DNA from: Streptantibioticus ferralitis
Lineage (GTDB): Bacteria > Actinomycetota > Actinomycetes > Streptomycetales > Streptomycetaceae
Reading direction: 5' to 3'
Assembly: GCF_029223525.1 (NCBI RefSeq)
Contig: NZ_JARHTQ010000046.1
Span: forward strand, 1-45,299
Length of the DNA: 45,299 nt
Shown: positions 34,014 to 42,807 of the stretch, one piece after another
Position numbering within the stretch: the first letter of the stretch is position 1
How the letters are laid out: each line of letters opens with the position of its first letter
Position numbers and translations under genes: made by a program
The notes under the pieces: generated by a model
Databases searched by the model: none
Seen by the model: only the letters and a program-made list of their open reading frames with translations
What the model was told of the DNA's origin: nothing

Positions 34014-34038
34014 GCTTGGGCAATTCGATCAACGAACT

Positions 34039-34195
34039 GTCCGTATACCGAACGGGCGTGCCCGGAAGCTGTGTGAACAGTCCGTTTCGCGGGTGTCTGT
34101 CTATGTTCCAAATGTCCGTGATTGTGGCCCTGTTAATGCCAGGTGTGATCAAAGCGAAACCATTTACATGTTGGTGCTAGGCCCAACATGTCCGA
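34039..34195 (+). promoter_or_regulatory. AT-rich leader with GTCCG motifs and 26-bp inverted repeat
   Basis: Upstream of the first transporter operon, GTCCGT occurs at 34039, 34080 and 34114 and GTCCGA at 34190 (one more GTCCGT lies in the terminator at 33977). A perfect 9-bp inverted repeat ACATGTTGG-N8-CCAACATGT spans 34166-34191, and a third half-site GTTGG follows at 34198-34202. The DNA here is far richer in A/T than the rest of the window. This looks like a multi-site control region; the regulator is unknown. Confidence 0.5.
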
Positions 34196-34348
34196 TAGTT
34201 GGACGCATTGAGCTCGGGTCAATGGGTCACGCGCTGATGGGGAGCGCCGACTCACGAGCATGGAGAGCCGCCTTCTGCTGTCAGGGGTGTCAGCGGAGGA
34301 CCGGCCCTCCTTTCACGTAGGACTGTGAACTCCTGAGGAGGCATACCC

Positions 34349-35971
34349 ATGCGCGGAGCCAAGAGCGCCACCATGGTCATCGGGGCGATAGCGATCGCCC
34401 TGACCGCCACCGCCTGTGGCGGCGGCAGCAGCAGCAACGGCGCAGAGGATGGCGTGGTCCGCGCCTGGTGGGGTGACCCGCAGAACCCGTTGGAGCCCGC
34501 CAACACCAATGAGGTGAACGGCGGCAAGGTGCTGGACATGATCTTCAGCGACCTGAAGGAGTACGACCCCAAGAACTCCCAGGCCTACCTGGCTTCGGCC
34601 GATTCGATCACCTCGACCGACCAGCAGACCTTCACCATCAAGGTGAAGCCGGGCCTGAAGTTCTCCGACGGCACCCCGGTGACCGCCAGTTCCTTCGTGG
34701 ACGCCTGGAACTACGGCGCGCTGCTGACCAACACGCAGAAGAACGCGTCCTTCTTCTCCAACATCGACGGCTTCAGCCAGGTCCACCCGGACAAGGGCCA
34801 GCCGACCGCGAAGACCATGTCCGGCCTGAAGGTCGTCGACAACCTCACCTTCACGGTCAAGCTCACCCAGAAGTTCTCCGCCTGGCCGGACAGCCTCGGC
34901 TACAAGGCGTTCGCGCCGCTGCCGAAGTCGTTCTTCACCGACCACGCCAAGTGGATCGCCCAGCCGGTCGGCGACGGCCCGTACAAGGTCGTGTCGTACA
35001 CCAAGGGCCAGAGCATGAAGCTCGTCCCGAACCCGTACTACGTCGGTCAGCAGAAGCCGAAGAACAAGGGCGTCCTGCTGAAGGTCTACACCGACGAGAA
35101 CACCGCGTACGCGGACCTGCAGGCCGGTCAGCTGGACGTGCTCGACTCCATCCCGGCCTCCGACATCCCGCACGTCAAGGGCGACATGGGCGGGCGCTAC
35201 CTGAACCTGCCGGCCGGTATCAACCAGGCCCTCTCCTTCCCGCTGAACCAGAAGACCTGGGGCGCGTCGGGCATGGAGAAGGTCCGCCAGGGCATCTCGA
35301 TGGCGATCGACCGCGACTCGATCACCAAGAAGATCTTCCAGGGCACCCGTAGCCCCGCGACCGACTTCACCGCGCCGGTGCTCGGCACCGCGGGCGGCTA
35401 CAGCACCGACATCTGCGGTGACGTCTGCAAGTACAACCCGACGAAGGCCAAGGAGCTCATCAAGGAGGGCGGCGGCATCCCGGGTGGCAAGTTCACCATC
35501 TCGTACAACGCCGACACCGGCTCCCACAAGACCTGGGTCGACGCGGTCTGCAACAGCGTCAACAACGCGCTGGGCACCCAGGCGTGCGTCGGCAACCCGG
35601 TGGGCACCTTCGCGGACTTCCGCAACCAGATCACCACGAAGCAGATGATCAACCCGTTCCGTGCCGGTTGGCAGATGGACTACCCGCTGATCGACGACTT
35701 CCTGGCGCCGCTGTGGGGCACCAACGCCAGCTCGAACGACTCGCAGTACACCAACCCGGACTTCGACAAGCTGATCAGCCAGGCCGAGGCCGAGCCGGAC
35801 AAGGCCAAGTCGGTGGCGCTGTACCAGCAGGCGGAGAAGCTGCTCGTCAAGGACATGCCGTCCATTCCGCTGTGGTCCCAGAACGGTGGCGTGGCCTGGT
35901 CCGACCGGGTCTCGGACGTGACCGAGAACCCGTTCAGCTACCCGGTCTTCTACAACATCACCGTCAAGTGA
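34349..35971 (+). CDS. Oligopeptide-binding lipoprotein, operon 1
   Basis: A 540-residue SBP_bac_5-type lipoprotein, the extracellular receptor of the first peptide ABC transporter. The signal ends LTATAC, with the lipid Cys near residue 26, then GGGSSS. The mature part begins WWGDPQNPLEPANTNE and includes KPGLKFSDGTPVTASSFVDAWNYG and VRQGISMAIDRDSITKKIF, typical of DppA/OppA. Length is as expected. ATG 34349 follows GAGGAGG by seven to eight bases. A large hairpin separates it from the permease gene, which would let this protein be made in excess. It is like the BldK receptor of Streptomyces in type; orthology to bldKB itself is not established. Confidence 0.9.
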   Translation: MRGAKSATMVIGAIAIALTATACGGGSSSNGAEDGVVRAWWGDPQNPLEPANTNEVNGGKVLDMIFSDLKEYDPKNSQAYLASADSITSTDQQTFTIKVKPGLKFSDGTPVTASSFVDAWNYGALLTNTQKNASFFSNIDGFSQVHPDKGQPTAKTMSGLKVVDNLTFTVKLTQKFSAWPDSLGYKAFAPLPKSFFTDHAKWIAQPVGDGPYKVVSYTKGQSMKLVPNPYYVGQQKPKNKGVLLKVYTDENTAYADLQAGQLDVLDSIPASDIPHVKGDMGGRYLNLPAGINQALSFPLNQKTWGASGMEKVRQGISMAIDRDSITKKIFQGTRSPATDFTAPVLGTAGGYSTDICGDVCKYNPTKAKELIKEGGGIPGGKFTISYNADTGSHKTWVDAVCNSVNNALGTQACVGNPVGTFADFRNQITTKQMINPFRAGWQMDYPLIDDFLAPLWGTNASSNDSQYTNPDFDKLISQAEAEPDKAKSVALYQQAEKLLVKDMPSIPLWSQNGGVAWSDRVSDVTENPFSYPVFYNITVK

Positions 35972-36032
35972 TCTAGCAGCGCCGCCTCAACCCGGGCGGC
36001 GCACGGGGGAATCGACAGCAACCGCACGCGGT

Positions 36033-36074
36033 GCACGCGGCAGCCGGGCCCACAAGGCCCCGGCTGCCGCGTGC
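36033..36074 (+). other. Intercistronic 16-bp hairpin with an alternative arm
   Basis: Bases 36033-36048 pair perfectly with 36059-36074 in the 121-base gap between the binding-protein and permease genes. A second copy of the 5' arm start (GCACGCGG) lies at 36024-36031 and could compete for the same partner. Such structures commonly reduce readthrough or protect the upstream mRNA. Confidence 0.6.
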
Positions 36075-36092
36075 CCGATCCCTGGAGGGCAG

Positions 36093-37016
36093 ATGGGGCG
36101 CTACGTCATCCGGCGACTGCTCCAGATGGTTCCGGTCTTCATCGGGACCACACTTTTGATCTTCGTCATGGTCTATGCGCTCGGCGACCCGGTGGCCGCC
36201 ATGTTCGGCGACAGAGCGCCGGATCCGGCGACAGCGGCCCAGATCCGCCACAACCTCTACCTCGACCACCCGTTGTGGCAGCAGTACCTGCACTACATGC
36301 AGGGCATCTTCAGCGGCGACTTCGGCACCGCGTTCGACGGCCAGCCGGTCACCCAACTCATGAGCAGCGCCTTCCCGGTGACGCTTCGGCTCACCCTGGT
36401 GGCGTTCGCCATCGAGGGCATCATCGGCATCGCGCTCGGTCTGCTGGCCGGTATGCGCCGCGGACGGTTCGCCGACACCGGCGTGCTGGGCTTCACGCTG
36501 CTGATGATCTCCATCCCGGTCTTCGTCACCGGCTACCTACTGCAGTACTTCGTCGCCGTGAAGTGGCAGTTGGCCAACCCGGCGGTCGCCGACGGCGCTC
36601 CGTTCGGCGATCTGATCCTGCCCGGCATCGTGCTGGCGGGCGTCTCGCTGGCGTACGTGGCCCGACTGACCCGTACCTCGGTGGCCGAGAACGCCCGCGC
36701 CGACTACATCCGCACCGCGGTCGCCAAGGGCATGCCGCGCCGCCGGGTCATCTCGGCGCACCTGCTGCGCAACTCCCTCATCCCCGTGGTCACCTTCCTC
36801 GGTACCGACATCGGCAACCTGATGGCGGGCGCCGTCGTCACCGAGCGGATCTTCAACGTCAAGGGCGTCGGCTTCCAGCTGTACCAGGGGATCCTGCGGC
36901 AGAACCCGCCGACCGTGGTCGGCTTCGTCACCATCCTGGTGCTGGTCTTCCTCGCCGCCAACCTGCTCGTCGACCTGCTGTACGCGGTCCTGGACCCGAG
37001 GATCCGGTATGCCTGA
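36093..37016 (+). CDS. Peptide ABC transporter permease (DppB/OppB-like), operon 1
   Basis: A 307-residue inner-membrane permease with six helices (BPD_transp_1). It opens MGRYVIRRLLQMVPVFIGTT as in DppB proteins. The cytoplasmic EAA loop that docks the ATPase is ADYIRTAVAKGMPRRRV, and the large extracytoplasmic loop follows the first helix (GDRAPDPATAAQI). GGAGGG precedes ATG 36093. Its last eight bases overlap the next permease start, so the two half-channels are translationally coupled. Confidence 0.93.
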   Translation: MGRYVIRRLLQMVPVFIGTTLLIFVMVYALGDPVAAMFGDRAPDPATAAQIRHNLYLDHPLWQQYLHYMQGIFSGDFGTAFDGQPVTQLMSSAFPVTLRLTLVAFAIEGIIGIALGLLAGMRRGRFADTGVLGFTLLMISIPVFVTGYLLQYFVAVKWQLANPAVADGAPFGDLILPGIVLAGVSLAYVARLTRTSVAENARADYIRTAVAKGMPRRRVISAHLLRNSLIPVVTFLGTDIGNLMAGAVVTERIFNVKGVGFQLYQGILRQNPPTVVGFVTILVLVFLAANLLVDLLYAVLDPRIRYA

Positions 37017-37944
37017 GACCACCAACTCCCCGGTCGCGGACCAGGTTCCGACTCCCGTCGAGGCGGTCGCCGCCGCGGCGGCGCCGGAGCAGCGCGACGC
37101 GCCGCGCAGCCTGTGGAACGACGCCTGGCACGACCTGCGCCGCAAGCCGGTCTTCTACATCTCCTCGCTGCTGATCCTCTTCCTGATCGCGATCTCGCTC
37201 TGGCCGAGCCTGATCACCAGCACCAGCCCGTACGCGTGCGACCTGGGCAAGTCCCAGATGGGGCCGGCCAACGGGCACCCGTTCGGCTTCGACACCCAAG
37301 GCTGCGACGTCTACGCCCGTACCGTCTACGGGGCTCGCGCCTCGGTCGCGGTCGGTATCTTCACCACCCTCGGCGCCACGATCCTCGGCTCCGTGCTCGG
37401 CGGCCTCGCCGGGTTCTACGGCGGCTGGTGGGACGCGATCCTCTCCCGGATCAGCGACATCTTCTTCGGCATCCCGATCCTGCTCGGCGGCGTGGTCTTC
37501 CTCTCGGTGATCAAGGGCGGTTCGATCACCACCGTCGTCACCTTCATGGTGCTGCTGGGCTGGCCGCAGATCGCCCGTATCGCCCGTGGTGCGGTGATCA
37601 CCGCCAAGCAGCAGGACTACGTACAGGCCGCGCGCGCCCTCGGCGCCAGCAGCAGCCGGATGCTGCTGCGCCACATCGCGCCCAACGCGCTCGCGCCGGT
37701 GATCGTGGTGGCGACCATCGCGCTCGGTACGTACATCTCGCTGGAGGCGACGCTCTCGTTCCTCGGCGTCGGCCTGAAGCCGCCGACGGTCTCCTGGGGC
37801 ATCGACATCTCCCAGGCGTCCACGATGATCCGGAACGCTCCCCACATGCTGCTGTGGCCCGCGGGGGCGCTGAGCGTCACGGTGCTCGCGTTCATCATGC
37901 TCGGCGACGCGGTGCGCGACGCCCTCGACCCGAAGCTGCGCTGA
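37009..37944 (+). CDS. Peptide ABC transporter permease (DppC/OppC-like), operon 1
   Basis: A 311-residue partner permease. An N-terminal Ala/Pro-rich cytoplasmic tail (about 1-35) leads to the OppC_N segment (SLWNDAWHDLRRKPVFYISS), followed by the permease domain with the loop CDVYARTVYGARASVAVG and the EAA motif QDYVQAARALGASSSRML. It ends DAVRDALDPKLR like other DppC proteins. It overlaps the previous gene by eight bases and ends 14 bases before the ATPase gene. Confidence 0.93.
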   Translation: MPETTNSPVADQVPTPVEAVAAAAAPEQRDAPRSLWNDAWHDLRRKPVFYISSLLILFLIAISLWPSLITSTSPYACDLGKSQMGPANGHPFGFDTQGCDVYARTVYGARASVAVGIFTTLGATILGSVLGGLAGFYGGWWDAILSRISDIFFGIPILLGGVVFLSVIKGGSITTVVTFMVLLGWPQIARIARGAVITAKQQDYVQAARALGASSSRMLLRHIAPNALAPVIVVATIALGTYISLEATLSFLGVGLKPPTVSWGIDISQASTMIRNAPHMLLWPAGALSVTVLAFIMLGDAVRDALDPKLR

Positions 37945-37958
37945 GGAGGCGTCGTCTC

Positions 37959-38984
37959 ATGACCATTCTGGAGAAAACCGGTCCCGAGGCGGCCGACGCC
38001 GCTACGGCGCCGCTGCTCGAAGTCCGCGACCTGCATGTGGAGTTCCACACCAGGGACGGCGTCGCCAAGGCCGTCAACGGTGTCAACTACTCGGTGAACG
38101 CGGGCGAGACGCTCGCCGTGCTCGGCGAGTCGGGCTCCGGCAAGTCGGTGACCGCGCAGGCGATCATGGGCATCCTCGACATGCCGCCCGGCCGGATCCC
38201 GCAGGGCGAGATCTTCTTCCGCGGCCAGGACATGCTCAAGATGTCCGCCGAGGAGCGCCGGAAGATCCGTGGCCAGAAGATCGCGATGATCTTCCAGGAC
38301 GCGCTGTCCGCGCTCAACCCCGTGCTGAGCGTGGGCTACCAGCTCGGTGAGATGTTCCGTGTGCACCAGGGCATGTCCAAGAAGGACGCCAAGGTCAAGG
38401 CCATCGAACTGATGGACCGGGTCCGCATTCCGGCGGCGAAGGAACGGGTCGGGGACTATCCGCACCAGTTCTCCGGCGGTATGCGGCAGCGCATCATGAT
38501 CGCGATGGCGATGGCCCTGGAGCCGGACCTGATCATCGCGGACGAGCCCACCACCGCGCTGGACGTCACGGTGCAGGCCCAGGTGATGGACCTGCTCGCC
38601 GAGTTGCAGCGCGAGATGAACATGGGCCTGATCCTGATCACCCATGACCTCGGTGTGGTCGCGGACGTGGCCGACAAGATCGCGGTGATGTACGCGGGCC
38701 GGATCGTGGAGACCGCTCCGGTGCACGAGATCTACAAGGCCCCGGCCCACCCGTACACCAAAGGGCTGCTGGAGTCGATCCCGCGCCTGGACCTCAAGGG
38801 CCAGGAGCTGTACGCGATCAAGGGCCTGCCGCCCAACCTGCTGCGCATTCCCTCCGGTTGCGCGTTCAACCCGCGCTGCCCGGCGGCCAAGGACGTCTGC
38901 CGTACGGACGTTCCGCCGCTGGCGGCCGTGAGCGACACGCGGGCCAGCGCCTGCCACTTCTGGAAGGAGACCCTCGATGGCTGA
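37959..38984 (+). CDS. Peptide ABC transporter ATPase (DppD/OppD-like), operon 1
   Basis: A 341-residue ATPase. Walker A is GESGSGKS, the ABC signature is FSGGMRQR, Walker B is LIIADEPTTALD and the H-loop is ITHD. The C-terminal oligopeptide-transporter extension has four Cys (GCAFNPRCPAAKDVC, later SACHF), a pattern I recall binding an iron-sulfur cluster in mycobacterial OppD. ATG 37959 follows GAGGAGG; upstream in-frame codons lie over the permease gene. It overlaps the next ATPase gene by eight bases. Long stretches of its DNA are almost identical to the operon 2 counterpart. Confidence 0.93.
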   Translation: MTILEKTGPEAADAATAPLLEVRDLHVEFHTRDGVAKAVNGVNYSVNAGETLAVLGESGSGKSVTAQAIMGILDMPPGRIPQGEIFFRGQDMLKMSAEERRKIRGQKIAMIFQDALSALNPVLSVGYQLGEMFRVHQGMSKKDAKVKAIELMDRVRIPAAKERVGDYPHQFSGGMRQRIMIAMAMALEPDLIIADEPTTALDVTVQAQVMDLLAELQREMNMGLILITHDLGVVADVADKIAVMYAGRIVETAPVHEIYKAPAHPYTKGLLESIPRLDLKGQELYAIKGLPPNLLRIPSGCAFNPRCPAAKDVCRTDVPPLAAVSDTRASACHFWKETLDG

Positions 38985-40005
38985 GGCCATTCTGGAGGTG
39001 CGGGACCTGGTCAAGCACTTCCCGCTGACGCAGGGGATCGTCGTCAAGAAGCAGATCGGGGCGGTCAAGGCCGTCGACGGCATCAGCTTCGACCTGTACC
39101 GCGGTGAGACGCTCGGCATCGTGGGCGAGTCCGGCTGCGGCAAGTCGACGGTCGCCAAGCTGCTGATGAACCTGGAGCGGGCCACTTCCGGCCAGGTGCT
39201 CTACAAGGGTGAGGACATCACCCGGCTGTCGGGGCGGGCGCTGAAGGCGGTGCGGCGGAACATCCAGATGGTGTTCCAGGATCCGTACACGTCGTTGAAC
39301 CCGCGGATGACGGTGGGCGACATCATCGGTGAGCCGTTCGAGATCCATCCTGAGGTGGCTCCGAAGGGGGACCGCCGCAAGAAGGTCCAGGAGCTGCTGG
39401 ATGTCGTCGGGTTGAACCCGGAGTACATCAACCGGTATCCGCACCAGTTCTCCGGCGGTCAGCGGCAACGCATCGGTATCGCCCGGGGGTTGGCGCTCAA
39501 CCCGGAGATCATCATCTGCGACGAGCCGGTCTCGGCGCTGGACGTGTCGGTGCAGGCGCAGGTCATCAACCTGATGGGCAGGCTCCAGAAGGAGTTCGAC
39601 CTGTCGTACATGTTCATCGCGCACGACCTGTCCATCGTCCGGCACATCTCCGACCGCGTCGGTGTGATGTACCTGGGCAAGATGGTGGAGATCGGCGACG
39701 ACGAGCAGATCTACGAGCACCCCACCCACCCGTACACCCAGGCGCTGCTGTCCGCCGTGCCGGTCCCGGACCCGGAGTCCCGCGAGCACCGCGAGCGGAT
39801 CATCCTGACCGGCGATGTGCCGTCCCCGGCCAACCCGCCGTCCGGCTGCCGGTTCCGTACCCGCTGCTGGAAGGCGCAGGACAAGTGCGCGACCGAGGCG
39901 CCGCTGCTGGCGGTGCCGGAGCGGTTCAAGGGCGTCGATTCGCCCGCCGCGCACGAGAGCGCCTGCCACTTCGCGGAGGAGAAGGACGTGGTCGGCGCGG
40001 CGTGA
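38977..40005 (+). CDS. Peptide ABC transporter ATPase (DppF/OppF-like), operon 1
   Basis: A 342-residue second ATPase that pairs with the DppD-like subunit. Walker A is GESGCGKS, the signature is FSGGQRQR, Walker B is IIICDEPVSALD and the H-loop is IAHD. The C-terminal oligopeptide region includes SGCRFRTRCWKAQDKC. ATG 38977 overlaps the preceding gene by eight bases. It ends the operon, followed by a 15-bp hairpin. Bases 39202-39502 match the operon 2 copy at all but one of 301 positions. Confidence 0.93.
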   Translation: MAEAILEVRDLVKHFPLTQGIVVKKQIGAVKAVDGISFDLYRGETLGIVGESGCGKSTVAKLLMNLERATSGQVLYKGEDITRLSGRALKAVRRNIQMVFQDPYTSLNPRMTVGDIIGEPFEIHPEVAPKGDRRKKVQELLDVVGLNPEYINRYPHQFSGGQRQRIGIARGLALNPEIIICDEPVSALDVSVQAQVINLMGRLQKEFDLSYMFIAHDLSIVRHISDRVGVMYLGKMVEIGDDEQIYEHPTHPYTQALLSAVPVPDPESREHRERIILTGDVPSPANPPSGCRFRTRCWKAQDKCATEAPLLAVPERFKGVDSPAAHESACHFAEEKDVVGAA

Positions 40006-40021
40006 GCCACGCCTTAAGCGA

Positions 40022-40055
40022 ATGAGGGCGCTCCCCGGACGGGGGGCGCCCTCAT
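40022..40055 (+). terminator. 15-bp hairpin terminator of transporter operon 1
   Basis: ATGAGGGCGC (40022-40031) pairs with GCGCCCTCAT (40046-40055), and TCCCC pairs with GGGGG inside, closing on a GGAC tetraloop. There is no T-tract. It lies 17 bases after the last stop of operon 1 and isolates operon 2. Confidence 0.75.
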
Positions 40056-40237
40056 CGCCGTTCCGGGCCGCGGCGCCGTACGGACGGTGTGGCGGTGGCC
40101 GGACACCGCGACGACTCCCGCATACGAGGGGTTTCTGTCGCGATCTCCGCGTGTACGACTGCCAGAAAGGCGCGGAAGATCACCCATTGGGTGTTATTTG
40201 GGGCTACGTGTGACATGAGCCCCGAGGAGGCCACCCG
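40056..40237 (+). promoter_or_regulatory. Upstream region of transporter operon 2
   Basis: A 182-base stretch between the operon 1 terminator and the second binding-protein gene. It holds the palindrome CACCCA-T-TGGGTG at 40181-40193 followed by an AT-richer GTTATTTG and the GAGGAGG ribosome site. None of the motifs upstream of operon 1 (GTCCGT, ACATGTTGG) recur, so the two operons seem to be controlled differently. Confidence 0.4.
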
Positions 40238-41863
40238 ATGTCCGGATCCGCACGCCTGAAGTGGGCCGTCTGTGCGTCAGCCATCGCGCTGACGGCCACC
40301 GCTTGCGGTGGTGGCGGTGGCGGTGGCGGCGGGGCGAACGGCATCGTGCGTGCCTCCTGGGGTGATCCGCAGCATCCGCTGGAACCCGCCAACACCAATG
40401 AGGTGCAGGGCGGCAAGGTCCTGGACATGGTCTTCCGCGGGTTGAAGAAGTACGACCCGAAGACCGGCGCCGCGCAGAACTGGATCGCCGACTCCATCAG
40501 CACGTCGGACCAGCAGAACTTCACGGTGAAGCTCAAGCCGGGATGGAAGTTCTCCAACGGTGAGCCGGTTACAGCGCATTCGTTCGTGGACGCCTGGAAC
40601 TACGGGGCGCTGGTCACCAACAAGCAGCTGAACTCCAGCTTCTTCAGCTACATCGACGGATACGGCCAGGTCCACCCCGGTTCCGGCAATCCGACCGCGC
40701 AGGCCATGTCGGGACTGGTGGTCAAGGACGACCAGACCTTCACCGTCAAACTCAGCCAGAAGTTCTCCACCTGGCCGGACACCCTCGGCTACTCGGCGTT
40801 CTATCCACTGCCCAGGACCTTCTTCACCGACCACGCGGGCTGGCTGCAAAAACCGGTCGGCGACGGCCCGTACGCAATCGACTCGTACACCAAGGGCTCC
40901 ATCATGCGGCTGCGCAAATGGGATGGGTACACCGGTGACGACAAGGCCAAGAACGGCGGTGTCGACCTCCGCGTCTACACCGACAGCAACACCGCGTACA
41001 CCGATCTGCAGGCCGGGAACATCGACCTGGTCGACGACATTCCGGCCACCCAACTGCGCAATGTCAAAAGGGATCTGGGGCCGCGCTACATCAACCAGCC
41101 GGCCGGCATCATCCAGACCATCGCCTTCCCGATGTACGACCCGCGCTGGAACGGCACGAGCATGCAGAAGGTGCGGCAGGGCATCTCCATGGCCATCGAC
41201 CGTGCCTCGATCACCAGCAAGATCTTCCTGAACACCCGCACCCCGGCCACCGACTGGACCTCGCCGGTCCTCGGCGACAAGGGCGGCTACAAGGCGGGAC
41301 TGTGCGGGGGCGTGTGCACCTACAGCCCCAGCCAGGCCAAGAAGCTGATCCAGGAAGGCGGCGGCCTGCCCGGCGGCCAGATGAAGATCGGCTACAACGC
41401 CGACACCGGCTCGCACAAGGAATGGGTCGACGCGGTCTGCAACAGCATCAACAACTCCCTCGGCAACGACAGGGCGTGCGTGGGCGCTCCGGTGGGTACG
41501 TTCGCGGACTTCCGCAACCAGATCACCAGCAAGTCGGAGACCAACCCGTTCCGCGCGGGATGGCAGATGGACTACCCGCTGATCCAGGACTTCCTGCAGC
41601 CGCTGTACTACACAGGCGGCTCCTCGAACGACTCGCACTGGTCCAACGCCGACTTCGACAAGCTGGTCGACCAGGCCAACGCCGAATCCGACAGCGCGAA
41701 GGCGGTCGGCGACTTCCAGGACGCGGAGAAGATCCTCGCCCAGCAGGTGCCCGCCATTCCGCTGTGGTACCAGAACGGCAACGCGGGCTACTCCTCCAAC
41801 ATCTCGAACGTGGCCCTCAACCAGTTCAGCGTCCCGGTCTACAACGACATCACCGTCGGCTGA
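40238..41863 (+). CDS. Oligopeptide-binding lipoprotein, operon 2
   Basis: A 541-residue paralogue of the operon 1 receptor, aligning over its full length. The lipoprotein signal ends LTATAC and is followed by a run of glycines encoded by a GGTGGC-like simple repeat, then NGIVRASWGDPQHPLEPAN. Differences cluster in the presumed ligand lobes, so substrate preference may differ. ATG 40238 follows GAGGAGG. The permease begins only 20 bases downstream with no hairpin, unlike operon 1. Confidence 0.9.
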   Translation: MSGSARLKWAVCASAIALTATACGGGGGGGGGANGIVRASWGDPQHPLEPANTNEVQGGKVLDMVFRGLKKYDPKTGAAQNWIADSISTSDQQNFTVKLKPGWKFSNGEPVTAHSFVDAWNYGALVTNKQLNSSFFSYIDGYGQVHPGSGNPTAQAMSGLVVKDDQTFTVKLSQKFSTWPDTLGYSAFYPLPRTFFTDHAGWLQKPVGDGPYAIDSYTKGSIMRLRKWDGYTGDDKAKNGGVDLRVYTDSNTAYTDLQAGNIDLVDDIPATQLRNVKRDLGPRYINQPAGIIQTIAFPMYDPRWNGTSMQKVRQGISMAIDRASITSKIFLNTRTPATDWTSPVLGDKGGYKAGLCGGVCTYSPSQAKKLIQEGGGLPGGQMKIGYNADTGSHKEWVDAVCNSINNSLGNDRACVGAPVGTFADFRNQITSKSETNPFRAGWQMDYPLIQDFLQPLYYTGGSSNDSHWSNADFDKLVDQANAESDSAKAVGDFQDAEKILAQQVPAIPLWYQNGNAGYSSNISNVALNQFSVPVYNDITVG

Positions 41864-41883
41864 ATCACTTTGGGAAAGGCTCC

Positions 41884-42807
41884 ATGGGACGCTATGTGAT
41901 CCGGCGGCTGCTGCAGATGATCCCGGTCTTCGTCGGCAGCACCTTCCTGATCTTCGTCATGGTGTACGCACTGGGCGATCCGGTCGCCGCGCTGTTCGGC
42001 GACCGCGCCCCCGACCCGGCGACCGCGGCGCAGATCCGCCGGGACCTCTATCTCGATCACCCGCTGTGGCAGCAGTACACGCACTACATGGCGCAGATCT
42101 TCCAGGGGAACTTCGGCACGGCCTTCACCGGCCAACCGGTGCTCCAACTCATGGGCTCCGCCTGGCCGCTCACCATTCGGCTCACCATCGTGGCGGTCAT
42201 CGTCGAGGGGGTCATCGGCATCATCCTCGGCATCATCAGCGGAATGCGCCGGGGTCGGTCGGTGGACACCGGGGTGCTGGTGCTGACGCTGATCGTGGTG
42301 TCGATCCCGACCTTCGTCAGCGGATATGTGCTGCAGTTCCTGTTCGGCGTCAAGTGGGGGGTGGTCAATCCATCGGTCTCCGCCGCTGCGCCGTTCAACG
42401 AGCTGATCCTGCCGGGTGTCGTCCTGGCGCTGGTCTCACTGGCGTACGTCACCCGGCTGACCCGGACCTCCATCGCGGAGAACACCCGCGCCGACTATGT
42501 ACGCACCGCCGTCGCCAAGGGGCTGCCGCGCCGTCGGGTGATCCTTCGGCATCTGCTGCGCAACTCGCTGATCCCCGTGGTCACCTTCATCGGCACCGAT
42601 GTCGGCGCCCTGATGGGCGGTGCCATCGTCACCGAGCGGATCTTCAACATCCATGGTGTCGGCTACCAGCTCTACCAGGGGATCCTGCGGCAGAACTCCC
42701 CTACGGTGGTCGGCTTCGTCACCATCTTGGTGATCGTCTTCCTGGTGGCGAACCTGCTCGTCGACCTGCTCTACGCGGTCCTGGACCCGAGGATCCGGTA
42801 TGCCTGA
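41884..42807 (+). CDS. Peptide ABC transporter permease (DppB/OppB-like), operon 2
   Basis: A 307-residue permease with six helices, very close to its operon 1 partner (same length; MGRYVIRRLLQMIPVFVGST start). The EAA loop is ADYVRTAVAKGLPRRRV. ATG 41884 is preceded by GGGAAAGG. It overlaps the next gene by eight bases, the same arrangement as operon 1, and the last 37 bases across that junction are identical in the two operons. Confidence 0.93.
   Translation: MGRYVIRRLLQMIPVFVGSTFLIFVMVYALGDPVAALFGDRAPDPATAAQIRRDLYLDHPLWQQYTHYMAQIFQGNFGTAFTGQPVLQLMGSAWPLTIRLTIVAVIVEGVIGIILGIISGMRRGRSVDTGVLVLTLIVVSIPTFVSGYVLQFLFGVKWGVVNPSVSAAAPFNELILPGVVLALVSLAYVTRLTRTSIAENTRADYVRTAVAKGLPRRRVILRHLLRNSLIPVVTFIGTDVGALMGGAIVTERIFNIHGVGYQLYQGILRQNSPTVVGFVTILVIVFLVANLLVDLLYAVLDPRIRYA

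Noticed and set aside
34349-40005. Calling operon 1 bldKABCDE outright
   Set aside because: S. coelicolor bldK, as I recall it, starts with a permease before the lipoprotein, whereas both operons here start with the lipoprotein; only family and general location agree.
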